Shown piece after piece: positions 17,436-26,629 of a stretch of 64,000 nucleotides of DNA. How positions within the stretch are numbered: the stretch's first letter is position 1; the number at the start of each line of letters is the position of its first letter. This stretch comes from JAJECS01 sp965243625 (GTDB lineage Bacteria > Chloroflexota > UBA11872). Both the position numbers and the translations under genes were made by a program. The stretch spans positions 124,001-188,000 of the forward strand of contig CBDEVI010000002.1 in assembly GCA_965243625.1 (NCBI GenBank), written 5' to 3'. Below the pieces are notes generated by a model that worked only from the letters and a program-made list of their open reading frames with translations, was not told the DNA's origin and searched no databases.

Positions 17436-17501
17436 CTCGCTCCGTCCGTCTCACATGGGTTTGCCACCCGCGGAGCCGCAGCCGACCATGCCGCGAACGC
17501 C

Positions 17502-18401
17502 ATGGGCTTTCTCGTCGCGCACATTCTATTCGTGGTGGGCTTTGCGCTCGCCCTGCGCCGGGCGCAGACCCGCGGCTACGACTTCTTTCTCATGACGGGG
17601 ACGAACTACGCCACCGGCCTGGTGATCGGCGTCGTGTGGTTGGCCGTCGCCGGGACCGCGACCGTGGACGCCCCGACCGTGTTGCTGGGGATCGTGCAGG
17701 GCGCGCGCTTCTCGCTGGCCGTGGTCGCCATCTATCTGCTGCTGGTGCGCACGGGCGTTGGGATCACCTTCGTCCTGCTGCGCATGTCCGTCATCGTGCC
17801 CACGGTGGCCTCGATCGTGTGGTTCGGCGAACGGCCCGACCCGCCGACGGTGGTCGGCATTGCGTTGCTGCTCGCCGCGCTGCCGTTGCTCACGCGCAGC
17901 GGCCGCAGCGAGGACGCCCAGCTGCGCGTGTGGTGGTACTGGCCGGTGGTCATCGGCACGCTCAGCGTGACCGGCGCCGGCCTTATCGCCGCCAAGGCCT
18001 TCGTGGAGGTGGCTCCCATGGAGAATCTGCCGCTCTACGCCACGTCCACCTTCGCCGCGGCGACGGCCATAGCGCTGGCGACCTACATCGTGCGGCGGCG
18101 GATACAACCGGAAGCGCGGCTCGTGGTCGACCGGCCCGCATCGCTCGGCTTCGGCCGCGCCTTCTTCCGCGAGCCGCTGGCCCTCGGAGTCGTGACGGGC
18201 GGCGTCAACATGGGCCAGCTGGTGCTCATTCTGCTGGCGCTGCGGGAAGTGCCCGGCACGATCGTTTTTCCGGCCCAGAGCGCCGGTTCCGCGCTGCTCA
18301 CCATCGCGGCGGGATATCTGCTGTGGCACGAACGGCACAGCCGCGGGACCTTGGCGGGAGCCGGGCTGGCGGCGGTCGGGCTGGTGCTCGTCAGCATCTG
18401 A
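17502..18401 (+). CDS. DMT-superfamily (EamA-like) transporter
   Basis: A 299-residue integral membrane protein with about ten hydrophobic helices in two EamA-like halves; the second half ends GTIVFPAQSAGSALLTIAAGYLLWHERHSRG, close to the typical EamA ending with a conserved Glu before the last helix. The first helix begins directly at the ATG, so the start is slightly uncertain. DMT proteins export or import metabolites such as amino acids and drugs. It is divergent from ocd and 72 bp ahead of an enolase-superfamily gene. The substrate is unknown. Confidence 0.8.
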   Translation: MGFLVAHILFVVGFALALRRAQTRGYDFFLMTGTNYATGLVIGVVWLAVAGTATVDAPTVLLGIVQGARFSLAVVAIYLLLVRTGVGITFVLLRMSVIVPTVASIVWFGERPDPPTVVGIALLLAALPLLTRSGRSEDAQLRVWWYWPVVIGTLSVTGAGLIAAKAFVEVAPMENLPLYATSTFAAATAIALATYIVRRRIQPEARLVVDRPASLGFGRAFFREPLALGVVTGGVNMGQLVLILLALREVPGTIVFPAQSAGSALLTIAAGYLLWHERHSRGTLAGAGLAAVGLVLVSI

Positions 18402-18473
18402 GTTTGGCCGGGTCTGGCCGCGGCCCACGTTGGGCGGCTAGCCTACGCCTGTCGGCATTCCCGGAAGCAGCGC

Positions 18474-19616
18474 ATGAAGATCACCAAGCTGCAATGCGAT
18501 TTCATCTGGACCGGCAGCCGCAACTGGCTCATCGTGCGCGTCCACACCGACGCGGGCATCACCGGCATCGGCGAAGCCTTTCCCATCGGACCCGATCGCG
18601 CGATTGCCGAAACGGTCGACTACTTCCAGTCCTGGATCGAGGGCTGGGACCCCTTCGACATCGAGCGCGTCTGGCACGAGCTTTACGCCGGCAGCCGCTT
18701 CCCCACCGGCTCAATCATCACGTCGGCCATCAGCGGCATCGACCAGGCGCTGTGGGACATCAAGGGGCAGGCGCTCGGCGTGCCCGTGTTCGAGCTGCTC
18801 GGCGGCAAGGTGCGCGACCGCATCCGCGTCTACCAGTCGCCCGAGGGCGAGACGTCCGCCGAGCTCGCCGACGATGCGCGCCGGCTGGTCGAGCGCTACG
18901 GCTTCACCGCGCTCAAGATCGGCCCCTTCGCCGCGGCCGCCGATGCCTGGCCGTGGAGCCGGCAGGTCGATAGCGCCGAGGAGCGACTGGCGGCCGTGCG
19001 CGACGCCGTCGGCCCCGACATCGACATCGGCGTCGATCCCCACGCCAAGATCTTCGAGCCGGTGCGCGCGCTGGAGATGGCGGAGCGACTCAAGCCCTAT
19101 CGCCCGATGTTCTTCGAGGAACCGGTGCGGCCCGAGAACTTCGAGGCCCTGGCCAAGCTCACCGCCAAGAGCCCCATCCCCATCGCCACCGGCGAGGCGG
19201 TGTTCACCAAGTTCCAGTTCCGCGACCTGCTGGCGACGGGCGCCGCCGACATCATCCAGCCCGACGTGGCTGCCACCGGCGGACTGACCGAGATGAAGAA
19301 GATCGCGGCCATGGCCGAGGCGCACTACGTCAGCGTGGCGCCGCACAACCCGCTGGGACCCCTGGCGAGCACGACCAACGTGCACTTCGCCGCCACCGCG
19401 CCAAACTTTCTCGTGCTCGAATATCACGCCGACGACGTGGGCCTGAGGGCCGAAATCCTGCACGAGCCGCTGAAGCTGGAGGACGGCTACGTCGTGCTGC
19501 CCGACGCGCCGGGACTGGGCGTCGAGCTCAACGAGGAAGTGTTCGAGAAATACCCCTACCGCCCCTGGCGCCGCGGCCGCCCCACCAAGGCTGACGGGAT
19601 GCTGGCGTTCATCTAG
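18474..19616 (+). CDS. Mandelate racemase/muconate-lactonizing enzyme family dehydratase
   Basis: A 380-residue enolase-superfamily protein. Likely catalytic residues are Lys in TALKIGPF (near residue 146), metal ligands Asp in GVDPHAK (187), Glu in FFEEPVRPE (215) and Glu in ATGEAVFTK (240), and the general base His in VAPHNPLGP (290). The set fits the mandelate racemase or galactonate dehydratase type, which removes a proton next to a carboxylate and usually dehydrates a sugar acid. It follows the DMT transporter and may share its transcript. A paralogue lies at 59456-60649. Confidence 0.92.
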   Translation: MKITKLQCDFIWTGSRNWLIVRVHTDAGITGIGEAFPIGPDRAIAETVDYFQSWIEGWDPFDIERVWHELYAGSRFPTGSIITSAISGIDQALWDIKGQALGVPVFELLGGKVRDRIRVYQSPEGETSAELADDARRLVERYGFTALKIGPFAAAADAWPWSRQVDSAEERLAAVRDAVGPDIDIGVDPHAKIFEPVRALEMAERLKPYRPMFFEEPVRPENFEALAKLTAKSPIPIATGEAVFTKFQFRDLLATGAADIIQPDVAATGGLTEMKKIAAMAEAHYVSVAPHNPLGPLASTTNVHFAATAPNFLVLEYHADDVGLRAEILHEPLKLEDGYVVLPDAPGLGVELNEEVFEKYPYRPWRRGRPTKADGMLAFI

Positions 19617-19833
19617 GAATACTGACGCAGCGAGTCTGGTCCCCTCATCCCACCCTTCTCCCCAGGGGAGAAGGAGCCGGACGAGCTGCCGGGTTGGGAG
19701 ATGCCGCAACTGAAACTCTCCCGTCGCCGCCCGGTCGGCCAGCGGGCGACGGTCCGGTTCCCTCTCCCGCGGGGAGAGGGTTAGGGTGAGGGGATCTGCC
19801 CTGGGCGAAACCGGGGTTGGCGACGACGGCCGT
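19617..19833. repeat. Intergenic pair of inverted palindromic repeats, family C
   Basis: Two related hairpins lie in opposite orientation: CCTTCTCCCC-a-GGGGAGAAGG at 19654-19674 and a CCCTCTCC / GGAGAGGG stem around 19760-19780. Each is flanked by CCCCTCAtCC or its complement GGGTGAGGGG. A related copy is at 43709-43741. The rest of the gap holds nothing recognisable. Confidence 0.75.
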
Positions 19834-21012
19834 CTAGTTCGCCAAGGCCTCCCGCACCAGCCCGCCAATCTGCCGCAGCGTGTCCGGCCGCAGCAGCCCG
19901 AAGTTGTAGATCGCCACGCGGTCGACCGGCAGTTGCGCGATGCGGTCCAGCCGCGCGGCGAACTCGGGACCACCGGGGTCGAACTCATCGGAGCCCCACA
20001 GCATCACCGCCAGCTCGATCTCGCGCCGGGCCGACCGCGCCAGCGCCACCTGCCGCTTGGCCTCGTCGGCCTCGTCCGTCGGGTCCGGCAGCAGCAGGCT
20101 GTCGATCCGGTCCAGGAGATCGGCCAGGCGCAATCCGGTGGGACCCCAGCCGGCTGACGCGTGGGTCACACCCAGGCGCGTCCCGGTCCCGCGCAGCGCG
20201 CGCTGCACGCCTTCCACCAGGCGCGTCGCCGATTGCTCGCGGGCTTCCAGGTAGCCGCGCAACTCCTCGTCGGTCTCGATGCGTGCGGCGATCGTGGCCT
20301 CGAGGTCGCCGGAATCCTGTCGCCGCGACAAGCGATCGCGCAACTCCCGCGCCACAGCCTCGCGCACGTCCACGGCGTCCACGCCGTGCGCCCGCGCCGC
20401 GGTGAGGCAGTTCTCGCAAAAGCACATCCCGGCCAGGAACCGGGTCCAGGGATCGAAATCGATCAGGATGCGCTCGCGCACCCACCCGTAGGCGAACTCC
20501 GCGTGCCCCGGTCGCTCCAGCAGCGCGCCGCCCACGGGGTACTGGTCGCAGAGATCGCCCACCAGCGCGGCCAGGTATTCCTGCACGTCCGGGCTCGCCG
20601 GACACGTGGTGGCAAAGCTGCGCGCGCCGAAGGCGTTCTCGACCGCCGTATCCGGATAGGCGCGCGCGATCCATGGCTGGAACATGCCGATGACCCAGGC
20701 GTTGAGCTGGATGCCGCGTGTCGGAGCGTGCTCGGCGGCCTGCGCGTAGGCGCCCAGCACCTCCGGCTCATCGAAGACGCGGGGCGTGATTCGTCCGTAC
20801 CGCTCCGCGCGGACCGGAAAGTACACCGCGCCCTGCTCGGAGTAGTGAATCGACCGCCCCAGGTTGCGCGGCGCGAAGGTAGAGATCGCGTGGTAGTTGG
20901 GGCACAGCTCGATCGCGTCGAATCCCGCGTCAGCCAGCCAGTCCAAGGCCACCGCCACGCCCTCGTCGGCCAGGTCCCACGGATAGACCCAGACGGAGGT
21001 TCGGCGATGCAT
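19834..21012 (-). CDS. Predicted TIM-barrel glycosidase-like protein of unknown function
   Basis: A 392-residue protein. Alternating strand and helix patterns (ALDWLADAGFDAIELCPNYH, RGIQLNAWVIGMFQPW, TRLGVTHASAGWG) suggest a TIM barrel like that of uncharacterised glycoside hydrolase-like proteins. A C-x-x-C cluster (CFCENC, near residue 200) resembles metal-binding or structural clusters in some of these. No secretion signal is visible, so it is probably cytoplasmic. It stands alone between repeat-filled DNA and a toxin-antitoxin remnant. I cannot name a substrate or a catalytic pair with confidence. Confidence 0.6.
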   Translation of the reverse strand: MHRRTSVWVYPWDLADEGVAVALDWLADAGFDAIELCPNYHAISTFAPRNLGRSIHYSEQGAVYFPVRAERYGRITPRVFDEPEVLGAYAQAAEHAPTRGIQLNAWVIGMFQPWIARAYPDTAVENAFGARSFATTCPASPDVQEYLAALVGDLCDQYPVGGALLERPGHAEFAYGWVRERILIDFDPWTRFLAGMCFCENCLTAARAHGVDAVDVREAVARELRDRLSRRQDSGDLEATIAARIETDEELRGYLEAREQSATRLVEGVQRALRGTGTRLGVTHASAGWGPTGLRLADLLDRIDSLLLPDPTDEADEAKRQVALARSARREIELAVMLWGSDEFDPGGPEFAARLDRIAQLPVDRVAIYNFGLLRPDTLRQIGGLVREALAN

Positions 21013-21086
21013 CGCGGTCTCCTCGGCGGTTGCGGAGCAATCCTAAGTGGCCGGGCACGGATCGGTGTCCAATGACTTGCCGGTGC

Positions 21087-21102
21087 GTATCCTTTGGGAT
21101 AC
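21087..21102. promoter_or_regulatory. Palindromic operator candidate of the RelE/HigA2-type module
   Basis: GTATCC-TTTG-GGATAC is a perfect inverted repeat 9 bp ahead of the toxin remnant's GTG start. Symmetry and position fit autorepression by the HigA-like antitoxin downstream. Confidence 0.5.
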
Positions 21103-21111
21103 ACTTCACCG

Positions 21112-21200
21112 GTGCTGATAGAGGTTCGCGAGACCGATGTCTACACCCGTTGGTTCAGGCGGCTGCGGGATCGGCAGGCGCCCTGGCGCAAGGGCTGTAG
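21112..21200 (+). pseudogene. Remnant of a RelE/HigB-type toxin with an internal deletion
   Basis: From a GTG at 21112 the frame reads LIEVRETDVYTRWFRRLRDRQA, the usual N-terminus of the addiction-module killer family paired with HigA-2-type antitoxins. The next bases, in another frame, read LAQGL and stop (TAG 21198-21200), the usual C-terminal end of the same family just before the antitoxin. About 70 middle codons are missing, with a shift of frame at the join, so no toxin can be made. The antitoxin's ribosome site follows directly. Confidence 0.75.
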
Positions 21201-21212
21201 GAGGAAAGAGGC

Positions 21213-21500
21213 ATGGCAACTACACGAACGCGTCGGTGGGACCCAGCGGACCATCTGGAGACCGATGAAGACATCGTCGCCTACCTCGAAGCGGCGTTCG
21301 ACGACGGCGATCCGGCGCTGATTGCCGCTGCTCTGGGCGATGTCGCCAGGGCTCGGGGAATGACCAAAGTCGCCGCGGATGCCGGGCTGGGCCGGGAAAG
21401 CCTCTACAAAGCGCTCTCGCCAAACGGCAACCCGGAGTTCGCCACCGTGCTCAAGGTCATGCAGGCCCTTGGTCTCCGTCTGCACGCATCGCCTGAATGA
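21213..21500 (+). CDS. HigA-2-type addiction module antitoxin
   Basis: A 95-residue protein with YLEAAFDDGDPALIAAALGDVARARGMTKVA and a helix-turn-helix in AADAGLGRESLYKALSPNGNPEFATVLKVMQALGL, the standard form of the probable addiction-module antidote family. GAGGAAAGAGG precedes its ATG. The matching toxin immediately upstream is reduced to its two ends, so this is an orphan antitoxin that may persist as a repressor or as protection against related toxins. Confidence 0.92.
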   Translation: MATTRTRRWDPADHLETDEDIVAYLEAAFDDGDPALIAAALGDVARARGMTKVAADAGLGRESLYKALSPNGNPEFATVLKVMQALGLRLHASPE

Positions 21501-21585
21501 CGGGCGCGGCCCAACGTCCGCGCGTGCCGCCGCCCGTCCATAATGGACCGTCGCGCGCGGCCACCAATCTCAAGGAAGCAAGCCG

Positions 21586-22524
21586 ATGAATAACGGTCGA
21601 ACGGTCTTTATGAACGGCAAATTCGTCCCCGAAACCGACGCGCGCGTGTCGGTGTTCGACTCGGCGCTGGTGTGGGGCGACATGGTGTTCGAGACCACGC
21701 GCTCGTTTGCTCACCGCCCCTTCAAGCTGCGGGAACACCTGGAGCGGCTCCACGCGTCGATGATTGCCAGCGACATCGACTGCGGCATGACGTTGGACGA
21801 GCTCGAGGAAGTCACCGACGAGCTGGTGCGCCGCAACGCGCCGCTCTATCCGGCCGACGTCGATTTCACCATCGTGCACAACGTATCGCCCGGCGTATTC
21901 GCGCTCTATGCCGACGTGGCGCCTGAGGCCGGGCAGCCGACGGTGGCGATCCACACCTGGCCGTTGATTCCCTATATCGGGCCGATGGCGGACTGGTTCG
22001 ACACCGGCGTGAATGCACATGTGCCGCGCCAGCATGCGATCCCCGGGCGCCTGCTCGATCCCAAGGTCAAGAGCCGCTCGCGGATGCACTACCGGCTGGC
22101 GCTCAACGAGGCTCAGCGGCGCGGCGCCGACACCTGGGCCGTGCTGGTCGACGAAGACGGCTACCTGACCGAGGGCACCGGGTCCAACTTCTTCATCGTC
22201 CGGGACGGCGAGCTGCTCACGCCCGAGCCGCGGCACATCCTGCGCGGCGTGACGCGGCAGAGCATCCTGGATCTGGCCGGCGAGATCGGCGTGCCGGTCC
22301 GTGAGGCAAACCTCGAGCCCTACGACGTCATCGTGGCGCAGGAGGCGTTCTTCGCCTCGACGCCCTTCGTCATCATGCCGGCCACGCGCTTCAACGACCG
22401 CCCCGTCGGCGACGGCGCCGTGGGGCCGATCACATTGCGCCTGCTCGACGCCTTCAGCGAGACCGTGGGCGTGGATATCGTCGCGCAGGCCAAGTCCTAC
22501 GGTCAGCGTCTCCGCGCCGGGTAG
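21586..22524 (+). CDS. Class IV aminotransferase (branched-chain type)
   Basis: A 312-residue fold-type IV PLP enzyme of the IlvE/D-amino-acid aminotransferase family. The PLP lysine is in LDPKVKSRSRMHYRLA (near residue 163), the cofactor-binding Glu is in LTEGTGSNFF, and the N-terminal motif is SVFDSALVWGDMVFET. IlvE transfers amino groups to the keto acids of Leu, Ile and Val; D-amino-acid and aminodeoxychorismate lyase relatives share the motifs. The longer-than-usual loop with IHTWPLIPYIGPM makes me keep the substrate open. It stands alone and converges on the aquaporin gene. Confidence 0.85.
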   Translation: MNNGRTVFMNGKFVPETDARVSVFDSALVWGDMVFETTRSFAHRPFKLREHLERLHASMIASDIDCGMTLDELEEVTDELVRRNAPLYPADVDFTIVHNVSPGVFALYADVAPEAGQPTVAIHTWPLIPYIGPMADWFDTGVNAHVPRQHAIPGRLLDPKVKSRSRMHYRLALNEAQRRGADTWAVLVDEDGYLTEGTGSNFFIVRDGELLTPEPRHILRGVTRQSILDLAGEIGVPVREANLEPYDVIVAQEAFFASTPFVIMPATRFNDRPVGDGAVGPITLRLLDAFSETVGVDIVAQAKSYGQRLRAG

Positions 22525-23220
22525 CTAACCGTCATCGGCGCCGCGCCGCAGGTTGTGCGTGAGCACGCCGACGACGCCCGCGGCGAGTCCGCCGGCGATC
22601 GGTCCGAGCCAGTAGATCCAGTGCGCCTCGAAGTTCCAGTTCACGATGGCGGGTCCCAGGCTGCGCGCCGGATTCATCGAGGCGCCGGTGATCGGGCCGC
22701 CGACGAGGACCAAAGCTCCCAGCGTGGCGCCGATAGCGGCGCCCGCCGCGGCCGCCGGCGCCCTGCCGCTCACGGCCACGCCGATGACCACGGAGACCAG
22801 CACAAACGTCATCGCGGCTTCGAGCAGGAAGGCCTGCCCGGCGCTCACCTCCGCGGCGGGCAGCGTCATGGCCGTGCCAGGACCCATCGGCCAGGTCCAG
22901 GCGTGCAGCAGCGCCCCCATCAGCCCGCCCGCAATCTGCGCCGCGACGTACGGCGGAACCTGCTGCAGCGGGAACTCGCCGATGGCCGCCAGGCTCAGCG
23001 TCACGGCGGGGTTGATGTGACAGCCGGACACGTGGCCAATGGCGTACACCAGCCCGGCCAGGATGCAGGCGTGGCCGAAGGCCGGGATGAGCAGGTCGCC
23101 GGCGGCGATGCCGCCGAAGCCGACGTGCGCCATGGACGTCGTCATCATCGCGACGTACACGAGCAGCGTGGTGCCCACGAATTCGGCCACCAGGGCGCGC
23201 GGTTGTGCCGACGTGATCAT
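22525..23220 (-). CDS. Aquaporin / MIP-family channel
   Basis: A 231-residue membrane protein of six helices with both pore motifs, HINPAVTL (first half) and SMNPARSLGP (second half). I use the ATG at 23220 (MITSAQPRALVAEFVG); the longer frame adds a non-membrane Arg-rich extension. In a hand alignment with AqpZ, the helix-2 selectivity Phe is His and the helix-5 His is Val, while the Arg after the second NPA is kept. So the pore may not be water-selective and could pass glycerol or another small solute. The gene ends 1 bp after the aminotransferase. Confidence 0.9.
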   Translation of the reverse strand: MITSAQPRALVAEFVGTTLLVYVAMMTTSMAHVGFGGIAAGDLLIPAFGHACILAGLVYAIGHVSGCHINPAVTLSLAAIGEFPLQQVPPYVAAQIAGGLMGALLHAWTWPMGPGTAMTLPAAEVSAGQAFLLEAAMTFVLVSVVIGVAVSGRAPAAAAGAAIGATLGALVLVGGPITGASMNPARSLGPAIVNWNFEAHWIYWLGPIAGGLAAGVVGVLTHNLRRGADDG

Positions 23221-23412
23221 GCGGCAAATCCCGGTTTCGAATTCCCGCCGCCACGGAACGACGGCGTCTGAACGTCGCGACGAGGATTCTAGGCGGGCCG
23301 CCGCGATGTCGGCGGGTACGCGCTTATTGAGATAACATCGCAATAAGCGCGCGGCAATCGTCAACAATGCGATCGGGGCATGGCCGCGCGCGCCCGATGA
23401 TCCTGGAGGTCT

Positions 23413-24714
23413 ATGTCTGAACCGCCGGAGGTAACGCACTCGCACCTGTGGCGGCCTGGCCGCCCCATCAACCGCCGCGCGCTGCTTGGCGCCTCGCTAC
23501 TCGGCGCGGCGGCGGTGGCAACGGGCCCGTTGCTTGCGCAATCGGTGACCGAGGAAGAGATTGAGGCCACCGAGCAGGAAATCGAACGTGTAGACAGTGA
23601 GCGGCGCGCCGCCGAGGCGCTGGTGGCGGCGTCGATCGCGCGCGAGAGCACGCTGCAGCAGCAGTTGGCCGTCATCGACCGCGACCGCTACTTGGCTGCC
23701 CAGCGGCTGCTCCACGTCAAGCGAGAGCTCGAGACCGTGGAGCTCGAGGTTTTCGACATCAACCAGTCCATCGGCGAGCTCAACGTCGCGTTGGCCAGCG
23801 AGACCACGGTGCTCGAGCGCAAGGCGCGATCGCTGTACAAAGCAGGCCGCACGACCTTGTTGGAACAGGTCCTCGCGGCCGATTCATTCGCCAGCGCGCT
23901 CGACCGCGCGGCGTCCCTCGAGCGGTTGCTCGTGCGCGGCGTCGCCGACATTGGCCAGCTTCGGTTGCGGCGCGGCCAGATTCAGTTGCGCACGGCCGAC
24001 CTGACGGCGCGCCTGGACCGGCAGCAGGAGTTGCAGGCCGAAGCGGAGTCGATCGAGGCGGAGTTGGCGCGACGGTCGGAGGAGCAGCAGGACCTAATCT
24101 TCAGCGTGCAGCAGGAGCAGGCGGAGCGCCAGGAGGAGGTGCGGGCCTTTGAACGTGAGTCCGAGGCCATTTCCTACCGCGTGACGCTCCTGCGGGACAT
24201 ATACGAACGGCAACTCGTTGAAGAGGAGCGTCGGCGGGCGGCCGCCGAGGCGCTGGAGCGGGCGCAGCAGTTCGCGAGTGACATCATCAGGCAGCAGAGT
24301 CCCGGTGCGGCCGGGCCCTATATCTGGCCGTTGCTGGGCCTCATCACCACCGAGTACGGCGGGTGCACCTTCGGGCAGTGTCCTCACCTGGGCATGGACA
24401 TTGCCGCCTCGTCGGGCACCCCCGTCGTGGCGGCCAACGACGGCGTGGTGCTGGCCGCGGGATTGGTCGTGCCGGGCGACCGGCGCGCGTCATACGGAAT
24501 GATCGTGATCATTGCCCACAGCGAGACTGAAGAAACGCTTTACGCCCACCTGGACGACCTCACCTGGCCCCCGCCGGTCGCGCCCGGGCAATTCGTGAGC
24601 CGAGGTCAGACGATCGGCTTCGTCGGCCTCACCGGCTGGACCACCGGCCCCCACCTCCACCTGGAATACCGGGTTGGCGGGGCCGCTAGTGACCCGCGGC
24701 AGGTGCTCGTCTAG
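23413..24714 (+). CDS. M23 (LytM) metallopeptidase with coiled coil, EnvC-like
   Basis: A 433-residue exported protein. An N-terminal RRALLGASLLGAAAVATGPLLA segment (residues 22-43) looks like a signal or Tat-type leader. A long Glu/Arg/Gln-rich coiled coil follows over residues 45-295. The C-terminal LytM domain has zinc ligands His325 and Asp329 (HLGMD) and His414 and His416 (HLHLE). Such proteins cut peptidoglycan peptides or activate amidases at division. It has its own gap upstream of about 190 bp and converges on hisI. Confidence 0.92.
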   Translation: MSEPPEVTHSHLWRPGRPINRRALLGASLLGAAAVATGPLLAQSVTEEEIEATEQEIERVDSERRAAEALVAASIARESTLQQQLAVIDRDRYLAAQRLLHVKRELETVELEVFDINQSIGELNVALASETTVLERKARSLYKAGRTTLLEQVLAADSFASALDRAASLERLLVRGVADIGQLRLRRGQIQLRTADLTARLDRQQELQAEAESIEAELARRSEEQQDLIFSVQQEQAERQEEVRAFERESEAISYRVTLLRDIYERQLVEEERRRAAAEALERAQQFASDIIRQQSPGAAGPYIWPLLGLITTEYGGCTFGQCPHLGMDIAASSGTPVVAANDGVVLAAGLVVPGDRRASYGMIVIIAHSETEETLYAHLDDLTWPPPVAPGQFVSRGQTIGFVGLTGWTTGPHLHLEYRVGGAASDPRQVLV

Positions 24715-24736
24715 CGCGCGCCGGCGGCCCGCGCGC

Positions 24737-25078
24737 TCAGTCCAGGCGTCGGAAGAAGCACGTCCGCTCGCCCGTGTGACAGGCGGGGCCGGCCGGACGG
24801 ACCTTCACGACCAGGGCGTCGGCGTCGCAGTCGATGAGGATTGACTCCACCGTCAGCACGTTGCCCGAGGTGGCGCCCTTGTGCCACAGCTCCTGCCGGC
24901 TGCGGCTCCAGAACCACGCCTCGCCCGATGCCTGCGTGCGCGCCAGCGATTCGCGGTTCATGTAGGCCAACATCAACACGTCGCCCGTCGCGGCGTCCTG
25001 GCACACGGCGGGCACCGGCCCGCGATCGTCAAACGCCGGCTGGACGATCTCGGCTGGCGCGGCAGCGCGCATTGACAT
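24737..25078 (-). CDS. hisI: Phosphoribosyl-AMP cyclohydrolase
   Basis: A 113-residue HisI. The metal-binding residues are in LIDCDADALVVKV and in PACHTGERTCFFR at the C-terminus, and LMLAYMNRESLARTQASGEAWFWSRSRQELWHKG is the family core. The enzyme opens the adenine ring of phosphoribosyl-AMP in the third step of histidine synthesis. There is no fused HisE domain. It is isolated from other his genes in this window. Confidence 0.96.
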   Translation of the reverse strand: MSMRAAAPAEIVQPAFDDRGPVPAVCQDAATGDVLMLAYMNRESLARTQASGEAWFWSRSRQELWHKGATSGNVLTVESILIDCDADALVVKVRPAGPACHTGERTCFFRRLD

Positions 25079-25117
25079 TGGGTCGATCCTCTCCGACGTG
25101 CGTCGCGGGCCGCCGGG

Positions 25118-25828
25118 TTAGACGGCGGCTTTCATCTGCTGGTACTGGGCCTCCATGGTTCCGTTCACCGACAGGGTCGCGTCGAGGCCATCCGCCAGCG
25201 TCTCCAGCGCGCTGCCGGGGATGGCGGCCAGCACGTAGGCGTCGGGGATTTCGGTAAACGTGCGCATGCCGATGCAACCGAGCGAAATCGAGGCCGCGTC
25301 GCGCCCCGCGGCCGTCGGCAGCACGCCGCAGGCGGGTCGGCCGAACACGCCGTCTTGCGGACCGGTCCACAGCGTGCCGCCCAGGCTCTCTTCGAGATAC
25401 ATCGTCTGCTTGGGCGTCAGCCACAGGATCACGTTGTCGGGTGCGAGCGGAAACGTCGCCAGGGGACCGTAGACCGCGCCCTTCGGACCCTGCTCGAAGT
25501 GCGGAATGTGCGGAATCTCCTCTTCGCGGATGTAGGCCAGCGCGCACATGTCGCCGACCAGGCCCATCAGCTCTTCCTGTTTGGGGGCGGGCAGCTCGAA
25601 TCCCATCACCATCGCCCCGATGGGACAGCCCATGTGCGCCGCCTCATCGGCGAAGAACACCTGCTCCTCGGCGCGGCGCCAAAACGTGCACGCCGACGGC
25701 ACCGCGTCGGTCCACGCCGCGATACCTGCCGGGCGCGCGTCCACGCGCGCGACCGCCACCGGCGGATACTCGAGGTCAAGGGCGGTCTGAAGTCGGGCGG
25801 CCAGATCGGCGTGGGGCGTGGACGTCAT
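25118..25828 (-). CDS. DUF169 family protein
   Basis: A 236-residue protein with the DUF169 (COG2043) pattern: EYPPVAVARVD, a Cys in SACTFWRRA, GCPIGAMVMGFELP, GPLATFPLAPDNVILWLTPKQ and SLGCIGMRTFTEIPD. The family is conserved in methanogens and anaerobic bacteria and has no established function; the conserved Cys residues hint at metal or cofactor binding. I prefer the ATG at 25828, seven codons inside the longest frame. It is 39 bp upstream of hisI on the same strand. Confidence 0.8.
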   Translation of the reverse strand: MTSTPHADLAARLQTALDLEYPPVAVARVDARPAGIAAWTDAVPSACTFWRRAEEQVFFADEAAHMGCPIGAMVMGFELPAPKQEELMGLVGDMCALAYIREEEIPHIPHFEQGPKGAVYGPLATFPLAPDNVILWLTPKQTMYLEESLGGTLWTGPQDGVFGRPACGVLPTAAGRDAASISLGCIGMRTFTEIPDAYVLAAIPGSALETLADGLDATLSVNGTMEAQYQQMKAAV

Positions 25829-25978
25829 GCTTGCTCCATAGGGCGGCAAGGCCGCCGGCGTCAGCAGGTAGGCACTGCCGAGTCCTCTAGCGAGTCACTC
25901 GATGGTGACACACCCGGGGGACAACGTCTCAATTGGGTCGACCGCCGGCTGCCGGTCGCTGGCGACTGGCGACGTTCG

Positions 25979-26416
25979 CTAGTTCGCGGTGCTGTGGCAC
26001 GGACCGCACAGCCCAAACACTTCCAGGCTGTGGCCGGTCACGGCGAATCCGGTTTCGAGCTCAACCTCGTTGGTGATCGCGTCGAACGTGCACCGTTCGA
26101 TGATTTCGACGGTGCCGCAGGTTTGGCACACGACGTGATGCTGATCGGGCGTCCGGCGCGCCAGATAGCGGTGTTGCTCCGGTGAGGGGTGCACCGTTTC
26201 CACCGCGTCGATGTCCCGCAGGAGGTCCAGCGTGCGGTACACGGTGCTCCGCGACGCGTCGCCATCGGACTGCTGGACCGCGCTGACCAGCTCTTCGGCT
26301 GAAATCCCGGCGGGCGCGGCATCAATGGCCGCCAGAATCAGGCGTCGCTGGCCGGTGACCCTGCCGCCCGCATCCCGCAGGGCGGTGAGGGTGCGATCGA
26401 TCCAGGCGGATTTCAT
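25979..26416 (-). CDS. Fur-family metal-dependent transcriptional regulator
   Basis: A 145-residue protein. The winged helix is followed by RSTVYRTLDLLRDIDAVETV (the recognition region), the HHVVCQTCGTVEII segment and a second CxxC, GLCGPC, near the C-terminus, together making the structural zinc site. The regulatory-metal histidines (HRYLA, QHH) are partly kept. It could be Fur, Zur or PerR; the sequence does not settle which. No Fur box was found nearby. Confidence 0.9.
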   Translation of the reverse strand: MKSAWIDRTLTALRDAGGRVTGQRRLILAAIDAAPAGISAEELVSAVQQSDGDASRSTVYRTLDLLRDIDAVETVHPSPEQHRYLARRTPDQHHVVCQTCGTVEIIERCTFDAITNEVELETGFAVTGHSLEVFGLCGPCHSTAN

Positions 26417-26629
26417 GGCGGGGCGTGCGTCAATCGGCGCGACCCAATTATACGGCCTTTCAGCAGTGACAGAGGGTCTCAGTTGTTACCGAAGTCACCA
26501 GCGGTCTGATCGAGGGCCTCGCGCGCCGCGCTTGCCGTGCGCGCGTTTTCGGCCACCCACGCATGGCCCCGGCGGCTGGCGTGGCACAATTCCCACTGCG
26601 CTTCCGACGGCTGTGCCTCACCGCTCGAG

